Assembly (NCBI GenBank): GCA_002005505.1
Contig: KV908734.1
Coordinates: 59,752 to 80,244 of the forward strand
Reading direction: 5' to 3'
Length of the DNA stretch: 20,493 nucleotides
Source of the DNA: Botryococcus braunii
Taxonomy: Eukaryota; Chlorophyta; Trebouxiophyceae
The translations under genes were made by a program, and so were the position numbers. The stretch's first letter is position 1, and each line of letters begins with the position of its first letter. Below, piece by piece: positions 1 to 9,020 of this stretch. The notes below the pieces were generated by a model. That model ran no database searches. It saw only the letters and a list, made by a program, of their open reading frames with translations, and had not been told where the DNA came from.

Positions 1-2
1 TC

Positions 3-3000
3 CTTCTATATTGGCAGACCCAGAAGAAAACCAAAGTGAAGTGTGTCCGATGTGACCGTGGAACTGAATTTCTGAATGCCACGTTCAAAGAATTTTGTGC
101 ATCCCAGGGGACTAAATTGGAGACCTCAGCTCCTTACACCCCGCAACAGAATGGAGCAGCTGAAAGAGCCAATCGCACCCTCAAGGAACGTACCAGGACT
201 CTTCTGGCTTTTGCAGCTGCCAGTCCAACGTTGTGGAAGGAGGCCCTGGAAACTGCCTGCACCCTACTGAACATGGGTCCCAGTACCGGGAGGGACCGCA
301 CGCCATCAGAATTATTTTTTGGCTACAAACCAAATGTAACCCCATTGCGTACCTGGGGTTGCTTGGCCTTTGTGCACATCCCTGATGTCCAGCGCTCTGT
401 GTTTTCCCCCAAAACTGTGCCAGGGATGCTTACTGGTTACTCAGCCTCCTCCAAAGCCTATCGGATATATGTGGGAGGGGGTATCTGGAAGGAGAGCAGA
501 GATGTGGTTTGCGTAGAGCACCTCAGGGGAGCCTCTCGGGTTGGCATGAGTGCTTCCCCAACACAGCCTACAGAGTTCCTGTGTCCTGAGTCCTCTGCAA
601 GTGACACTCCCCCAGTCTTTCCCGGTACCTCCCCTGACACAACCAACATCAGCCTTGAGACAGATCTGGATGACCCACACAGTGAGCCTGAGTACCTGCC
701 AGCCTCCAGCAACCTCCCCACACAGCCTGTCACAGGACCCCCCAGGGAGGCTGAGCCCGAGTCTAAATCCAGAAGACTGTGTGACCCAGTGGAGATGGAT
801 CAAACCCTGGAGGCAGTACAGGACTTAGCCAGAGGAGTGAGAGGGGACTCCCACCTTCGACCACAGATGGAGCGAGCCCAGGAGGTCTTCAGACCAACTA
901 GGTCTGAATGCCGCAACCACCAATTGGATGGCCTGACCCGGGCCCAACGACACGAACAACGCATTGCCGCCAAAGACCTCCTGCTGCCACAGGAGAAGGG
1001 AGAGAGCAGAGAGCGAGAGGGGTTGACTGAAGGTGACTCTCTGTCACAGGGACCAGGGGAAGTGCAGCTAGAGGGTGATTCACATGAGGGGCATGAATTG
1101 CATGTGAGTGCAGTGAGGGGGGCAGCTACATGCAAAGCTGCAAATGGTCCCGGGGAGCTGAGCAGCATGGGTGGGTCCTGTTCAGTGATTGAGAGAAATG
1201 TAAGAGATGTGACCATGCAGAGTTCTTTTGGCAACCCGTCCAGTCAGAGCACTCCTGGACGGGACTGTGGTGGCAGCCACCGGTCAGAGGAAGCATCATA
1301 TGCTCCCTCTGCACCAGCCAAACATGATTGTGAGCGGGAGACAGGGTCTGCATCCTTGACTCCGTGTAAGGGACGAGAGGAGGAGGTGAATCAGGAGCAC
1401 AGACATTGTGGAGACAGACCAAATTACAAGTGCTCACTGAGAGGTACCTGTGCCTGGGAGAGTGATGTCAGAGATGTGAGGTCACTCCCAACAGTGACAT
1501 GCAGTCGGTCTGAGAGGCATGTGGATCACGTGAATCAGGGGAAGTATGCAGACACTCTGCCATATCCCGATGTTGTTTGTGAGAGACCTGAAGAGTCTGA
1601 ACTCTTGCAGGCATGTCAGAGTGTGTCCGAGGAGGTGAATCGGACGTCTGGACAATGTGAAGGAAATCCAAATTACAAAGACTGTCCGAGAGGTACCTGT
1701 GCATGGGAGGATGATGTGAGGGATGAGCAGAGTAACTTGTGCAAAGCCAAGTGTGAGTCCAAGCGAGAGCGTGCTATGAGAGTGCATTCTACTCCTACTG
1801 GAGAGCCTGTGATGTGTAACTCAGCGAGTGTCAGTGGAAGAGTAGTGGGTTCTGGACAAAGTGAGGGAAAATCAGGCAATACAAAGGAAAAGCACACAGG
1901 TGTCAGATTTGGGAAAATTCACGTTCCCTCTAATTTGAGAGAAGCACAGATGTCTCCCCAGTGGGAATACTGGAAGGCAGCTATGCAGGAAGAGCAAAAT
2001 TCCCTAGATACTCATGAGGTCATGGAGTATGTGCCAAGACCTCGTGGACATAAGGTTATTCCAGTTCACTGGATATTTTCAGTGAAAATGGATGCACATG
2101 GCAATGTGGTGAGATTCAAGGCCAGATTAGTGGCACAGGGATGCAGACAAATCCCTGGAGTGGATGTGATGGAGGTTTTTGCTCCTACTAGTAGCTATGG
2201 AGCTAGAAGAGCTCTGCTGGCCGTTGCTGCAAGAGAGGGCTGTGAAATTCATCAGGTAGACGTTAAGACCGCCTTTCTGAATGGTGAGCTCGAGGAGGAA
2301 GTATATGTAACGCAACCTCCTGGCTTTGAGAATGGGGATAAGCATATTGTGTGCCGATTGAGAAAGGCGTTGTATGGCCTGAAGCAGGCTCCACGTGCCT
2401 GGCACAAAACCCTGAATGACAAACTTGAAGTCATGGGGTATGAGGTGTGCAAGAGTGATGCGGGAGTGTATGTGAGATGCTCTACTGATGGAGGAAAGTC
2501 CTATGTGCTGATCTATGTTGATGATCTTCTGATAGTTTCCAAGGGTATGTCAGAAATCGAGAGAGTGAAGGGACTCCTCAAGAAAGAGTTCACCATCCAT
2601 GATCTTGGAGAAGTAAAGGATTTCTTGGGATGTCAAGTGATGAGAGATAGAGATAAAGGGCTGATCACCCTGAGTTGCATCCCTAAAATCGATGCACTTG
2701 TAGAGAAATTTGGCTTGGATCTTGAGTCAGTGGGACCTGATACTCCCATGACAAAAGATTTCGTAATGTCCCAAAGGCCTGCACCGAGAGATGGGAGCGA
2801 CAGCATTGGTGCTGGCAGTCCACTACCTCCAGGTCACCGTTACTGTGAGTTAGTAGGGTCTCTTCTGTATATAGCCAACACCACACGTCCCGACATAGCT
2901 CAAGCAGTAGGTGTATTGTCTCGTTACCGCATATCTCCCACCACAGCACATTGGAATGAAGCCATCCGTGTGTTGAAGTATCTGAAAGGAACCCGAGATT

Positions 3001-3500
3001 TGGTTCTAACTCTCGGAGGGGGGGAGATAGAGCTAGAAGGCTATGTGGATGCCGACTATGGAGGTGATCAGGATCATCGCTTCTCTACCACTGGCTTTGT
3101 CCTCACTGTGTTTGGAGGAGCAGTGGTGTGGGGAAGTAAAAAGCAATCTGCTGTTGCCACTTCAACAGTGGAGGCTGAATTCATGGCAGCAAGTGCTGTT
3201 GTAAAGGAAGCAAATTGGCTGAGAGGTTTCCTGGAGGAAATTGGAGTGTTACCGTGGATAGTGAAGATTCATTGTGACAACCAAGGGTGTATAAACCACC
3301 TGAGGAATCCGGTGTACTCCAAACACACAAAGCATATTGCAATTAGCTGTCACTTTGCCCGTGAAGCTATTGCAAAGGGGCAGGTTGAATTCAAGTACAT
3401 TCAATCTGCTAGAAATGTGGCTGACATTTTTACCAAACCACTAGTTAGACAAGTGTTTCTGGGACATCGTAACTCACTGGGACTGGCCAAGTTTCTGTGA
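3..3500 (+). CDS. Element A gag-pol, 5'-partial: integrase core, linker, reverse transcriptase, RNase H
   Basis: This is the C-terminal part of a copia Pol polyprotein; the frame is open to the left edge, so no start codon is present. The integrase core shows the second catalytic Asp (RCDRGTEF, codon at 54) and the Glu (AAERANRTL, codon at 162), spaced D-X35-E. A linker of roughly 450 residues follows, with two copies of a Cys-containing repeat (RGTCAWE at 1440 and 1689). Reverse transcriptase runs from about 1960, with QVDVKTAFL and the catalytic YVDD (Asp codons at 2520 and 2523). RNase H begins near 3030, with YVDADYGGD, TVEAEF, HCDNQGC and NVADIFTKP supplying the acidic residues. The frame ends in LGLAKFL followed by TGA, which looks like the natural terminus. 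No frameshift or stop interrupts it, so the copy may be young. Such proteins act in cytoplasmic virus-like particles and in nuclear integration. Confidence 0.95.
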   Translation, partial: LLYWQTQKKTKVKCVRCDRGTEFLNATFKEFCASQGTKLETSAPYTPQQNGAAERANRTLKERTRTLLAFAAASPTLWKEALETACTLLNMGPSTGRDRTPSELFFGYKPNVTPLRTWGCLAFVHIPDVQRSVFSPKTVPGMLTGYSASSKAYRIYVGGGIWKESRDVVCVEHLRGASRVGMSASPTQPTEFLCPESSASDTPPVFPGTSPDTTNISLETDLDDPHSEPEYLPASSNLPTQPVTGPPREAEPESKSRRLCDPVEMDQTLEAVQDLARGVRGDSHLRPQMERAQEVFRPTRSECRNHQLDGLTRAQRHEQRIAAKDLLLPQEKGESREREGLTEGDSLSQGPGEVQLEGDSHEGHELHVSAVRGAATCKAANGPGELSSMGGSCSVIERNVRDVTMQSSFGNPSSQSTPGRDCGGSHRSEEASYAPSAPAKHDCERETGSASLTPCKGREEEVNQEHRHCGDRPNYKCSLRGTCAWESDVRDVRSLPTVTCSRSERHVDHVNQGKYADTLPYPDVVCERPEESELLQACQSVSEEVNRTSGQCEGNPNYKDCPRGTCAWEDDVRDEQSNLCKAKCESKRERAMRVHSTPTGEPVMCNSASVSGRVVGSGQSEGKSGNTKEKHTGVRFGKIHVPSNLREAQMSPQWEYWKAAMQEEQNSLDTHEVMEYVPRPRGHKVIPVHWIFSVKMDAHGNVVRFKARLVAQGCRQIPGVDVMEVFAPTSSYGARRALLAVAAREGCEIHQVDVKTAFLNGELEEEVYVTQPPGFENGDKHIVCRLRKALYGLKQAPRAWHKTLNDKLEVMGYEVCKSDAGVYVRCSTDGGKSYVLIYVDDLLIVSKGMSEIERVKGLLKKEFTIHDLGEVKDFLGCQVMRDRDKGLITLSCIPKIDALVEKFGLDLESVGPDTPMTKDFVMSQRPAPRDGSDSIGAGSPLPPGHRYCELVGSLLYIANTTRPDIAQAVGVLSRYRISPTTAHWNEAIRVLKYLKGTRDLVLTLGGGEIELEGYVDADYGGDQDHRFSTTGFVLTVFGGAVVWGSKKQSAVATSTVEAEFMAASAVVKEANWLRGFLEEIGVLPWIVKIHCDNQGCINHLRNPVYSKHTKHIAISCHFAREAIAKGQVEFKYIQSARNVADIFTKPLVRQVFLGHRNSLGLAKFL

Positions 3501-3503
3501 GGT

Positions 3504-3518
3504 AAAGGCAAGGGGAAG
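3504..3518 (+). promoter_or_regulatory. Polypurine tract of element A
   Basis: A run of purines broken by one C (aaaggcaaggggaag) sits directly before the TG that opens the 3' LTR, just after the pol stop. This is where plus-strand DNA priming is expected. Confidence 0.75.
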
Positions 3519-3723
3519 TGTTGTGTTAATTAATTTTATGCCTTTCCCTCAGAGGAGAAATAATGGCAAGTCTCCGGATGAGGACAATACCAATTAGGAA
3601 GGAGAGGCAAAACTCTGAGTTCTGCCAGGCAATACATGCATTTGAACGAAGACTATCATAACGCAAGTTACAGACACGTTTGTAGAAAGGAGGCATATGG
3701 GGCAAGCACGGAGAGGGAAGGCA

Positions 3724-3864
3724 CTTGATTGGAACTATAGCAGCACTCCGGGTGTCTATCAATCAGTTGCCAACCAGTCCTTGACTTGTATATGTTCGTG
3801 CCTACTTAACAACGCACAAGTAGGAGGACATCGTCTAACACCCTCCGTGCCGCCACCATGCAGG
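3724..3864 (+). repeat. Internal LTR duplication, unit 1 (element A)
   Basis: This 141-bp unit begins cttgattggaac and ends atgcagg. It is identical to unit 2 at 4045-4185 except for one T/C difference near 3795. The Kozak-context ATG at 3858 opens only a four-codon frame (MQVT). Confidence 0.92.
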
Positions 3865-4044
3865 TGACTTAACCCTTATTGTATTCCTGGATTTAGCACT
3901 CAGATGAACATTGTTAGAACAAGCTAGACATATGGAGTTGAGTTTAGCTCATCGGACAAAGTAACGAGCATGACCTGAGTGAGAGCAGGTTAGGCGTGTT
4001 TGAACTGCGTCACCTTATTAGGAGAGATGAGAGATATTGTAAGA

Positions 4045-4185
4045 CTTGATTGGAACTATAGCAGCACTCCGGGTGTCTATCAATCAGTTGCCAACCAGTC
4101 CTTGACTTGTATATGTCCGTGCCTACTTAACAACGCACAAGTAGGAGGACATCGTCTAACACCCTCCGTGCCGCCACCATGCAGG
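4045..4185 (+). repeat. Internal LTR duplication, unit 2 (element A)
   Basis: This is the second copy of the 141-bp unit, followed by different sequence (gatacgcc) up to the LTR end. It shares with unit 1 the A-specific bases (gattgg, agcagc, gttgccaacc) that differ from both units of element C. Confidence 0.92.
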
Positions 4186-4209
4186 ATACGCCAAGCCCAG
4201 AATATTTCA

Positions 4210-4852
4210 AATAGCAAGCTTCAACTTGTAGCAAACAGACAGGACTTCCATTCCGTGGCACAGGATTCGGCCAACCAACGAAATGATTACATGGGACAAT
4301 ATTACTGCTTGCCCTACTGGCACAATCTCATATACGCATAAATTACTTCTCACATCAGCTGGTTTTATAGCATCGTCTCAAACATGTTCTGTGCCGGACC
4401 TGAGTCCGGCACACTCGTTCCCTTGACGACCTAACAGCACAGCTTTGCGACAGTCAACGAAATGTCTAACCAAATAGGAATTATCTCATTAAATCACAAC
4501 TACATCAATACCTGTAAGTCCGCAAAAGGATTTGTCAATGCACTGTAGAGGTTTCGTCAGTCAGACCTCGACACACCTATTGCCCCAAGCATTACGATTT
4601 AGCCAGAGCAATGAGCAACATTGCAAATGCAGTGGTTATCAAATACATCATGCTATTCTATCATCTGTCAAAGTGCCAACGTACCCTTTGCGCGCGACTG
4701 ATACAGGTTCGACAGGAGCGCCTTCCCTTGCGGCAACCAAAAAGCAAGTGCGACTGTCTCAAACACAAATCAAGTATGCAATAGCAAGCTTCAACTTGTA
4801 GCAAACAGACAGGACTTCCATTCCGTGGCACAGGATTCGGCCAACCAACGAA
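4210..4852 (-). repeat. Minus-strand LTR fragment of the element B family, interrupted by element A
   Basis: Read on the minus strand, this segment is nearly identical to 9021-9565, the LTR region of element B. It contains the same TATA motif (complement of ttttata near 4364) and the same perfect hairpin at 4390-4413. A 73-bp unit occurs at both ends (4210-4282 and 4780-4852), so the LTR has a 570-bp internal duplication. Element A abuts it at 4209/4210. The intact second unit reads tatgcaatagcaag at that point, so the insertion site is visible. The rest of this LTR should lie to the left of element A, outside the window. Confidence 0.85.
4390..4413. other. Perfect hairpin in the minus-strand B LTR
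   Basis: The 10-bp arms tgtgccggac and gtccggcaca flank a 4-nt loop (ctga). The same structure is present at 9367-9390 in the plus-oriented copy. In both copies it lies about 20 bp upstream of the TATA motif. Confidence 0.8.
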
Positions 4853-4904
4853 TGACGAGTCTGTCGCCTCCAGCAGTTAAATACCTGACCGTGTTTGGCG
4901 CCCA

Positions 4905-4930
4905 AGGGACTCGATAAAAGTCGAGTCCCT
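4905..4930. other. Perfect hairpin, 10-bp stem
   Basis: The arms agggactcga and tcgagtccct pair perfectly around a 6-nt loop (taaaag). The role is unknown. Confidence 0.8.
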
Positions 4931-5065
4931 GAAAGCTTCTCATTCCAAAAAGTCCCTAATTGGTAATCCAATACGGATGATGTGTCCTAGACAAAATACC
5001 TAAAGGTCCCATTTTCTGTACCTAATTAAACACACTGATGTGGCCGCCTAAGAATTAGTTTGACT

Positions 5066-5089
5066 GACCTCGAAGACGTATTCGAGGTC
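5066..5089. other. Perfect hairpin, 9-bp stem
   Basis: The arms gacctcgaa and ttcgaggtc pair perfectly around a 6-nt loop (gacgta). The role is unknown. Confidence 0.8.
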
Positions 5090-5384
5090 CCAAAAAACAA
5101 GTTCCACTGAGTGCCACGATGCTGTGTGAGTCAATGCAAAGTTGTCCAAACCTCTATGTGAAGTTACGTGAGGAAGACTGAGGTCTGTCAAGGAATTATG
5201 TCGCTTCACAGCCAAGTTCCTAGGACTAGCTGGAAGAAGTATGCAGTAGTTTGCACCTAAGGCCCAACAGTGTTGTGCCGTCCAGGGCAGCCTGGCATGC
5301 ACGACTGTTTTGCCTAGGATGAGTCAGAAGAATACCTCTGAATAAGTCCAACAATAATGCTCCCTAAGTAATTACCTGATCTAG

Positions 5385-7541
5385 GTCATTACCTACAACA
5401 CATTTGTTGTTCTGATTAAATCTAAGAGTGATGCAGCAAAAGAAGCTACATACATTCTCACAGCTTTGCAAAACCAGCAAGACTGTAAAGTACAATTTAT
5501 CAGAACAGATAATGGTACTGAGTTCAATGGGTTGTTCAAATTCTGTAGGGAGCATGGGGCAGTTCACCAGAAGACTGCCCCATATGCACATCAGCAGAAT
5601 GGGAAAATAGAGAGGCTCAACCGTACGCTACAGGAGAAAGCAAGGTGTTTGCTAGCTGCCTCAGGTTTATCATCTGAAAACTGGGGTGAAGCTCTTCTTA
5701 CTTCAAATTATGTTAGAAATATGTCTCCTGTTAAGCACTTGAGCAAAACCCCATTTGAAATGATGCATGGAAAGGCTCCCAATGTTTCACATCTCAGAAT
5801 CTTTGGCTCCAAATGTTTTCTCCTTCTTCCTAAGTCAAAGAGGGGAGGGAAATTTGAGCCTGTCAGTGCTGAGGGTATCTTTGTAGGTTATGATGGCCTT
5901 AGCAAGAACTACAAAGTTCTTGTTGATGGAAAGATTGATGTTTACTGCAGAGAATATGTCAAATTCTCTGAACATGCTGTTCATGATCTGCCTGAAGCAC
6001 TGGCTGAAGACGATGAGGATGACACTTGCCCATCACTAGTGAGTGTCTCTGATTCTGACTCAGAAGATGGTCATTCTGATGATGGTGATACCACTGAGCA
6101 AATGCCTGATGTCTCTTTTGCATTAGATATCCCAGAAATTAGCTTAGAGCTAGATCAGGGTACTACACTAGTTAGTGCTGGAGAGCAAACGGGAAAGGAT
6201 CAGGACCACTTTGGTCTTGATCCTAGTGGGACTAAGCATGGTAAAAGTGCAGCCGCGGGAAGTACGGACGCTTTAGGTCCAGAACCCTGTTACACAAGTG
6301 CTGCAAGTCCGCGCCCACTTAAGGGTGTTCCACAAGCGACTATCCATGAAATGAGTGGGGGGAGTGTCCCAGACCCCCAATTAGAACCTGGAGTAGACCA
6401 GGATGTGGTCCCTAAGCCTCCAGCAGGTGGTTTCAGCAGTAAGTATCCAGTTAGGAATAGGAAAAATGCAGAAACACATCCCTGGTGGTCTGGTGCACAC
6501 ACTACAGAAACCCAAACCTCTTTCCTTGGATATGTTCAAGTCCAAACAGACACAATATATGTTGAACCTGTCACTTACTTTCAAGCTATCAACTCCCCTG
6601 AAGCTGAAAAATGGTTGGATGCCATGAACGATGAAATGCAGTCTCTCTCTGCTCTTGGCACCTGGACATATGTGGAAGTTTCAGATGCACAACGCAAAAA
6701 GGCCCTCCCTGTCAAATGGGTTTACAAAATAAAGCTCACTGAAACAGGGGAGGTGGATAGATTTAAAGCAAGACTGGTAGCCAAGGGTTTCAAACAGATA
6801 TATGGCATAGATTACACTGAAGTCTATGCCCCTGTGTCTAAACATACCACACTAAGGTACCTGTTGGCGAAGGCTGTGAACAGGGACATGCATGTGCATC
6901 AGATGGATGTCAGCACAGCCTTCCTACATGGGAAATTAGCAGAGGAAATTTATGTGCAGCAACCAGAGGGTTTTCATGTAGGTGGACCCAATACTGTTTG
7001 CAAGCTGCACAAGGCCCTCTATGGGCTCAAGCAGGCGCCCAAGGCTTGGTATGACACTATCAGTCATGTCCTTGTGAGTTCAGGTTTTACTATCTCAGAT
7101 GCTGATCCATCCCTATTCATCCTGAACAAGTCAGAGGGGTCTGTAGTCTATCTTCTGCTGTATGTTGATGACATACTATTACTATCACAGAGCATGTCTG
7201 TCATAACAGAAGTCAAATCACTTATGTCCAGTCATTTCAGCATAAAGGACTTAGGGGAGGCAAAACACTTTCTAGGCATGCAAATAAAACAAGAGAGAGA
7301 TGCAAATGGTGCTTTGTTGTCAATTACACTCTCAAATGAGAAATTGATCAGTGACATGCTTGAGAGTTTCGATTTAAAAGGGGACAAGCCCAAATCTACT
7401 CCCCTCGATAGATCAATGAAACTCAAAAAGGGAGAAGGCAAACCACTTCCCCAAAACAACAGATATAGGGAACTGGTTGGGGGTGTTCTTACTTGTCAAA
7501 CACTACCAGACCAGACATTTCCTACTCTGCTTCTCTCCTAG
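5385..7541 (+). pseudogene. Element D pol, fragment 1: integrase core, acidic linker, reverse transcriptase
   Basis: The frame starts within integrase (FVVLIKSKSDAAKEA near 5403) without a credible start codon. The catalytic residues are seen as RTDNGTEF (Asp codon at 5508) and NGKIERLNRTL (Glu codon at 5610), with 33 residues between them against 35 in elements B and C. A linker near 6000-6110 is acidic (many Asp, Glu and Ser). Reverse transcriptase follows from about 6600, with VDRFKARLVAKGF, HQMDVSTAFL and the catalytic YVDD (Asp codons at 7167 and 7170). The fragment loses frame near 7487-7491, just after RELVGG, and runs into an out-of-frame stop at 7541. The missing 5' half makes this copy non-autonomous; the frameshift may be real or an assembly error. 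Confidence 0.85.
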
Positions 7542-8113
7542 CAAGATTCTCAAACTCCCCGACTTCTATTCACTGGGGGGCTGGGATTCATCTGCTCCAG
7601 TATCTGTCAGGGACCAAGGAGTTAGGTCTCAAATGGGAAAGGAGCAAGGGAGGGATCATTGGATATGTTGATTCAGACTTTGCAGGGGATCTGGATGGGT
7701 ACAGATCCACCTCTGGTTTTATCTTCCTGTCTGATGGCACGGCTATCTCTTGGGGTAGCAGACTCCAAAAGCTGGCTGCCCTGTCAACTGTTGAGGCTGA
7801 ATTCATAGCAATGAGCACTGGTGTCCAGGAGGCACTTTGGCTGTCCAAGTTGGTGCAGGATGTTGGAGAGGATCTGGGAGCTGCAGTCATACTCTCTGAT
7901 AATACTGGAGCCCTGGCCAACATTAGAGGCATACCCATTTCACCCAGGACGAAGCACATTGGAGTCCGCTATCACAGAGTCAGGGGTGAAGTGGTCAAGG
8001 GGAACATTAATCCTCAATACATCCACACATCAGAAAATTTTGCTGATATGTTCACCAAAATTCTACCAAAAGCCTCATTTGTTAAGTTCAGGGAGATGGC
8101 AGGAATGAAATGA
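7491..8113 (+). pseudogene. Element D pol, fragment 2: end of RT domain and RNase H
   Basis: This is the continuation of element D pol in the next frame, after loss of one base in a short T run near 7487-7491. It opens with SNTTRPDISYS, a motif that normally follows the RELVGG segment directly. The RNase H residues are all present in YVDSDFAGD, STVEAEF, LSDNTGALA and NFADMFTK. The frame ends REMAGMK then TGA, in the usual place for a copia pol terminus. Apart from the one break, the RT-RNase H module appears undamaged. Confidence 0.87.
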
Positions 8114-8392
8114 TTTTTTTTTGTGCTTTTGACTATCAAGATAAATCAGACACCCTGCGCATCAACAGATACTCCCCACCATAAACCCACCTTGAAGAAG
8201 GGGGAGATGACACCGCACCCAATAAAAAAGAGGGGGGGTCATTTGGTGGCTGGATGTCAAGGGGTTTGTGGCTGACACGGTTTGGAGCACCGAGCCATGG
8301 CAACATCTGATGATTTTCTTGATGCTCATTAGCCTTAAAATGTTACCAGTTAATGAATTGCATAAAAGTTTCATACTTCACATGAGGGGAGG
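8114..8392 (+). other. Element D 3' untranslated region with candidate polypurine tracts
   Basis: This stretch between the pol stop and the probable LTR is non-coding. It holds two candidate plus-strand priming tracts: gaagaagggggaga (8194-8207, followed by TGACACC) and atgaggggagg (8382-8392, followed by TGTTGGC). The second is preferred because TGTTGG is a common copia LTR start. An AATAAA lies at 8221-8226 beside a G-rich run. Confidence 0.5.
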
Positions 8393-9020
8393 TGTTGGCA
8401 AAGACATCTTTTATTGGACATATAATGTCTTAGCATAAGTTGCATGTTCGTATGAACCTTAGTTTATGGCCCTACAATAATGAACAGTTATCTTACTTTG
8501 CAAAAATTGGGTCTTTCCGTAAAATCCGGAGGTTCTTAGAGATACGGATGTTTTAGGACGACAACGGATGTTTCGGACTCTTGTTGATTCGGTCGATTTC
8601 GAAGTACGAGTCGATCGGCCACGTACAATAAACAATTGGCTGCAAAGTGTACTTGTTTTTAAGTACGATCGGTTATTTTGCGAATGAGTCGACGAGGCCG
8701 ATCGACAAGGCGTAGAAGTATTTCTGTCCATAAGTGTCGACGGAGCTGATCGACTGGGCCGATCGACGCGGCATATAGCATTCTGGCAAGTAGTATTCTG
8801 TCAATAGGAATCTGTTTTGCACGGAACAACGATTCTAGGTGGATAAAGGGGTAGAGACAGAGTCGTATCCTCAGACATTCGATTGCTGTCTCCGGTGCCT
8901 CAAGTCGGACCTCTGTATTTCCGTTTGGCACCGTCCTTTGCCTGCATTAACTCAGCTGTCGCTTGCTATGCAGGAATCCTGAAACTGTTTTTTGATCAAA
9001 TTGACATCAAATAATCGAAT
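8393..9020 (+). repeat. Probable 3' LTR of element D, right end unresolved
   Basis: The segment follows a polypurine tract and begins tgttggcaaagac. There is no second LTR copy in the window, so the right boundary is set only by the switch to B LTR sequence at 9021. It is rich in GATCGAC/GTCGATC motifs between 8590 and 8770, including the 11-bp ggccgatcgac at 8696 and 8757 and its inverse at 8610. Confidence 0.5.

Larger units (their letters stand above)
1..4209 (+). mobile_element. Element A: Ty1/copia LTR retrotransposon, 3' part
   Basis: This copia-type element enters from the left edge of the window. It contains the integrase catalytic core through RNase H in one open frame, a purine-rich tract and a complete 3' LTR. 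It is the same family as element C (13471 onward), with which it is collinear at an offset of 16401 bases and differs by scattered substitutions. The 5' LTR, gag and protease lie outside the window. Downstream it abuts a minus-strand copy of the element B LTR, into which it has inserted. Confidence 0.93.
3519..4209 (+). repeat. 3' LTR of element A (691 bp)
   Basis: The LTR starts tgttgtgttaatt and ends agaatatttca, giving TG...CA termini. It has the same 691-bp length as the 5' LTR of element C, which is followed by a primer-binding site; that fixes the right boundary. It contains an internal 141-bp direct duplication (3724-3864 and 4045-4185, period 321 bp). Each unit carries a potential hairpin (cctactt and aagtagg around a 10-nt loop) and an ATG in a strong Kozak context (gccgccaccATGc). 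I did not find a convincing TATA box or AATAAA signal. Confidence 0.9.
4853..5384. other. Gene-free interval between the B LTR copy and element D
   Basis: I recognise no gene, tRNA, or similarity to the other elements here. The stretch contains two perfect short hairpins (4905-4930 and 5066-5089). Its left part may be the outer portion of the minus-strand B LTR, since the right-hand B copy is truncated before the matching position and cannot be used for comparison. No 5' LTR of element D is apparent. Confidence 0.5.
5385..9020 (+). mobile_element. Element D: second, more distant copia family, 5'-truncated
   Basis: The recognisable element begins inside the integrase domain, after an in-frame stop at 5382-5384. 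It runs through RT and RNase H to 8113, then a 3' untranslated part and a probable 3' LTR. The protein is clearly copia-type but distant from A, B and C. Gag, protease, N-terminal integrase, the 5' LTR and the primer-binding site are missing. The right limit is uncertain: the sequence switches to the B LTR at 9021. Confidence 0.8.

Noticed and set aside
800..1234. Minus-strand ORFs opposite the gag-pol linkers (also 12486-13091 and 17345-17635)
   Set aside because: These are shadow frames of the real gag-pol genes, caused by base composition on the opposite strand.
3526..3762. Minus-strand ORF in the A LTR, also present in the C LTR at 13478-13714
   Set aside because: It is conserved only because the LTRs are related. 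It has no recognisable domain and no initiation or coding signal of its own.
4000..4341. Plus-strand ORF at the LTR end of A, similar to 13952-14296 in C
   Set aside because: It starts at a non-ATG codon and runs out of the LTR into unrelated flank in each copy. The shared part is just LTR sequence.
4532..4801. 89-aa ORF with a near-identical partner on the minus strand at 8952-9248
   Set aside because: The match reflects near-identical inverted LTR copies. The start codon is not ATG and the C-terminal ends differ where the repeats end.
4853..5384. Search for a host gene, tRNA or 5' LTR of element D in the gene-free interval
   Set aside because: Only short unrelated ORFs, no tRNA fold and no primer-binding site are visible.
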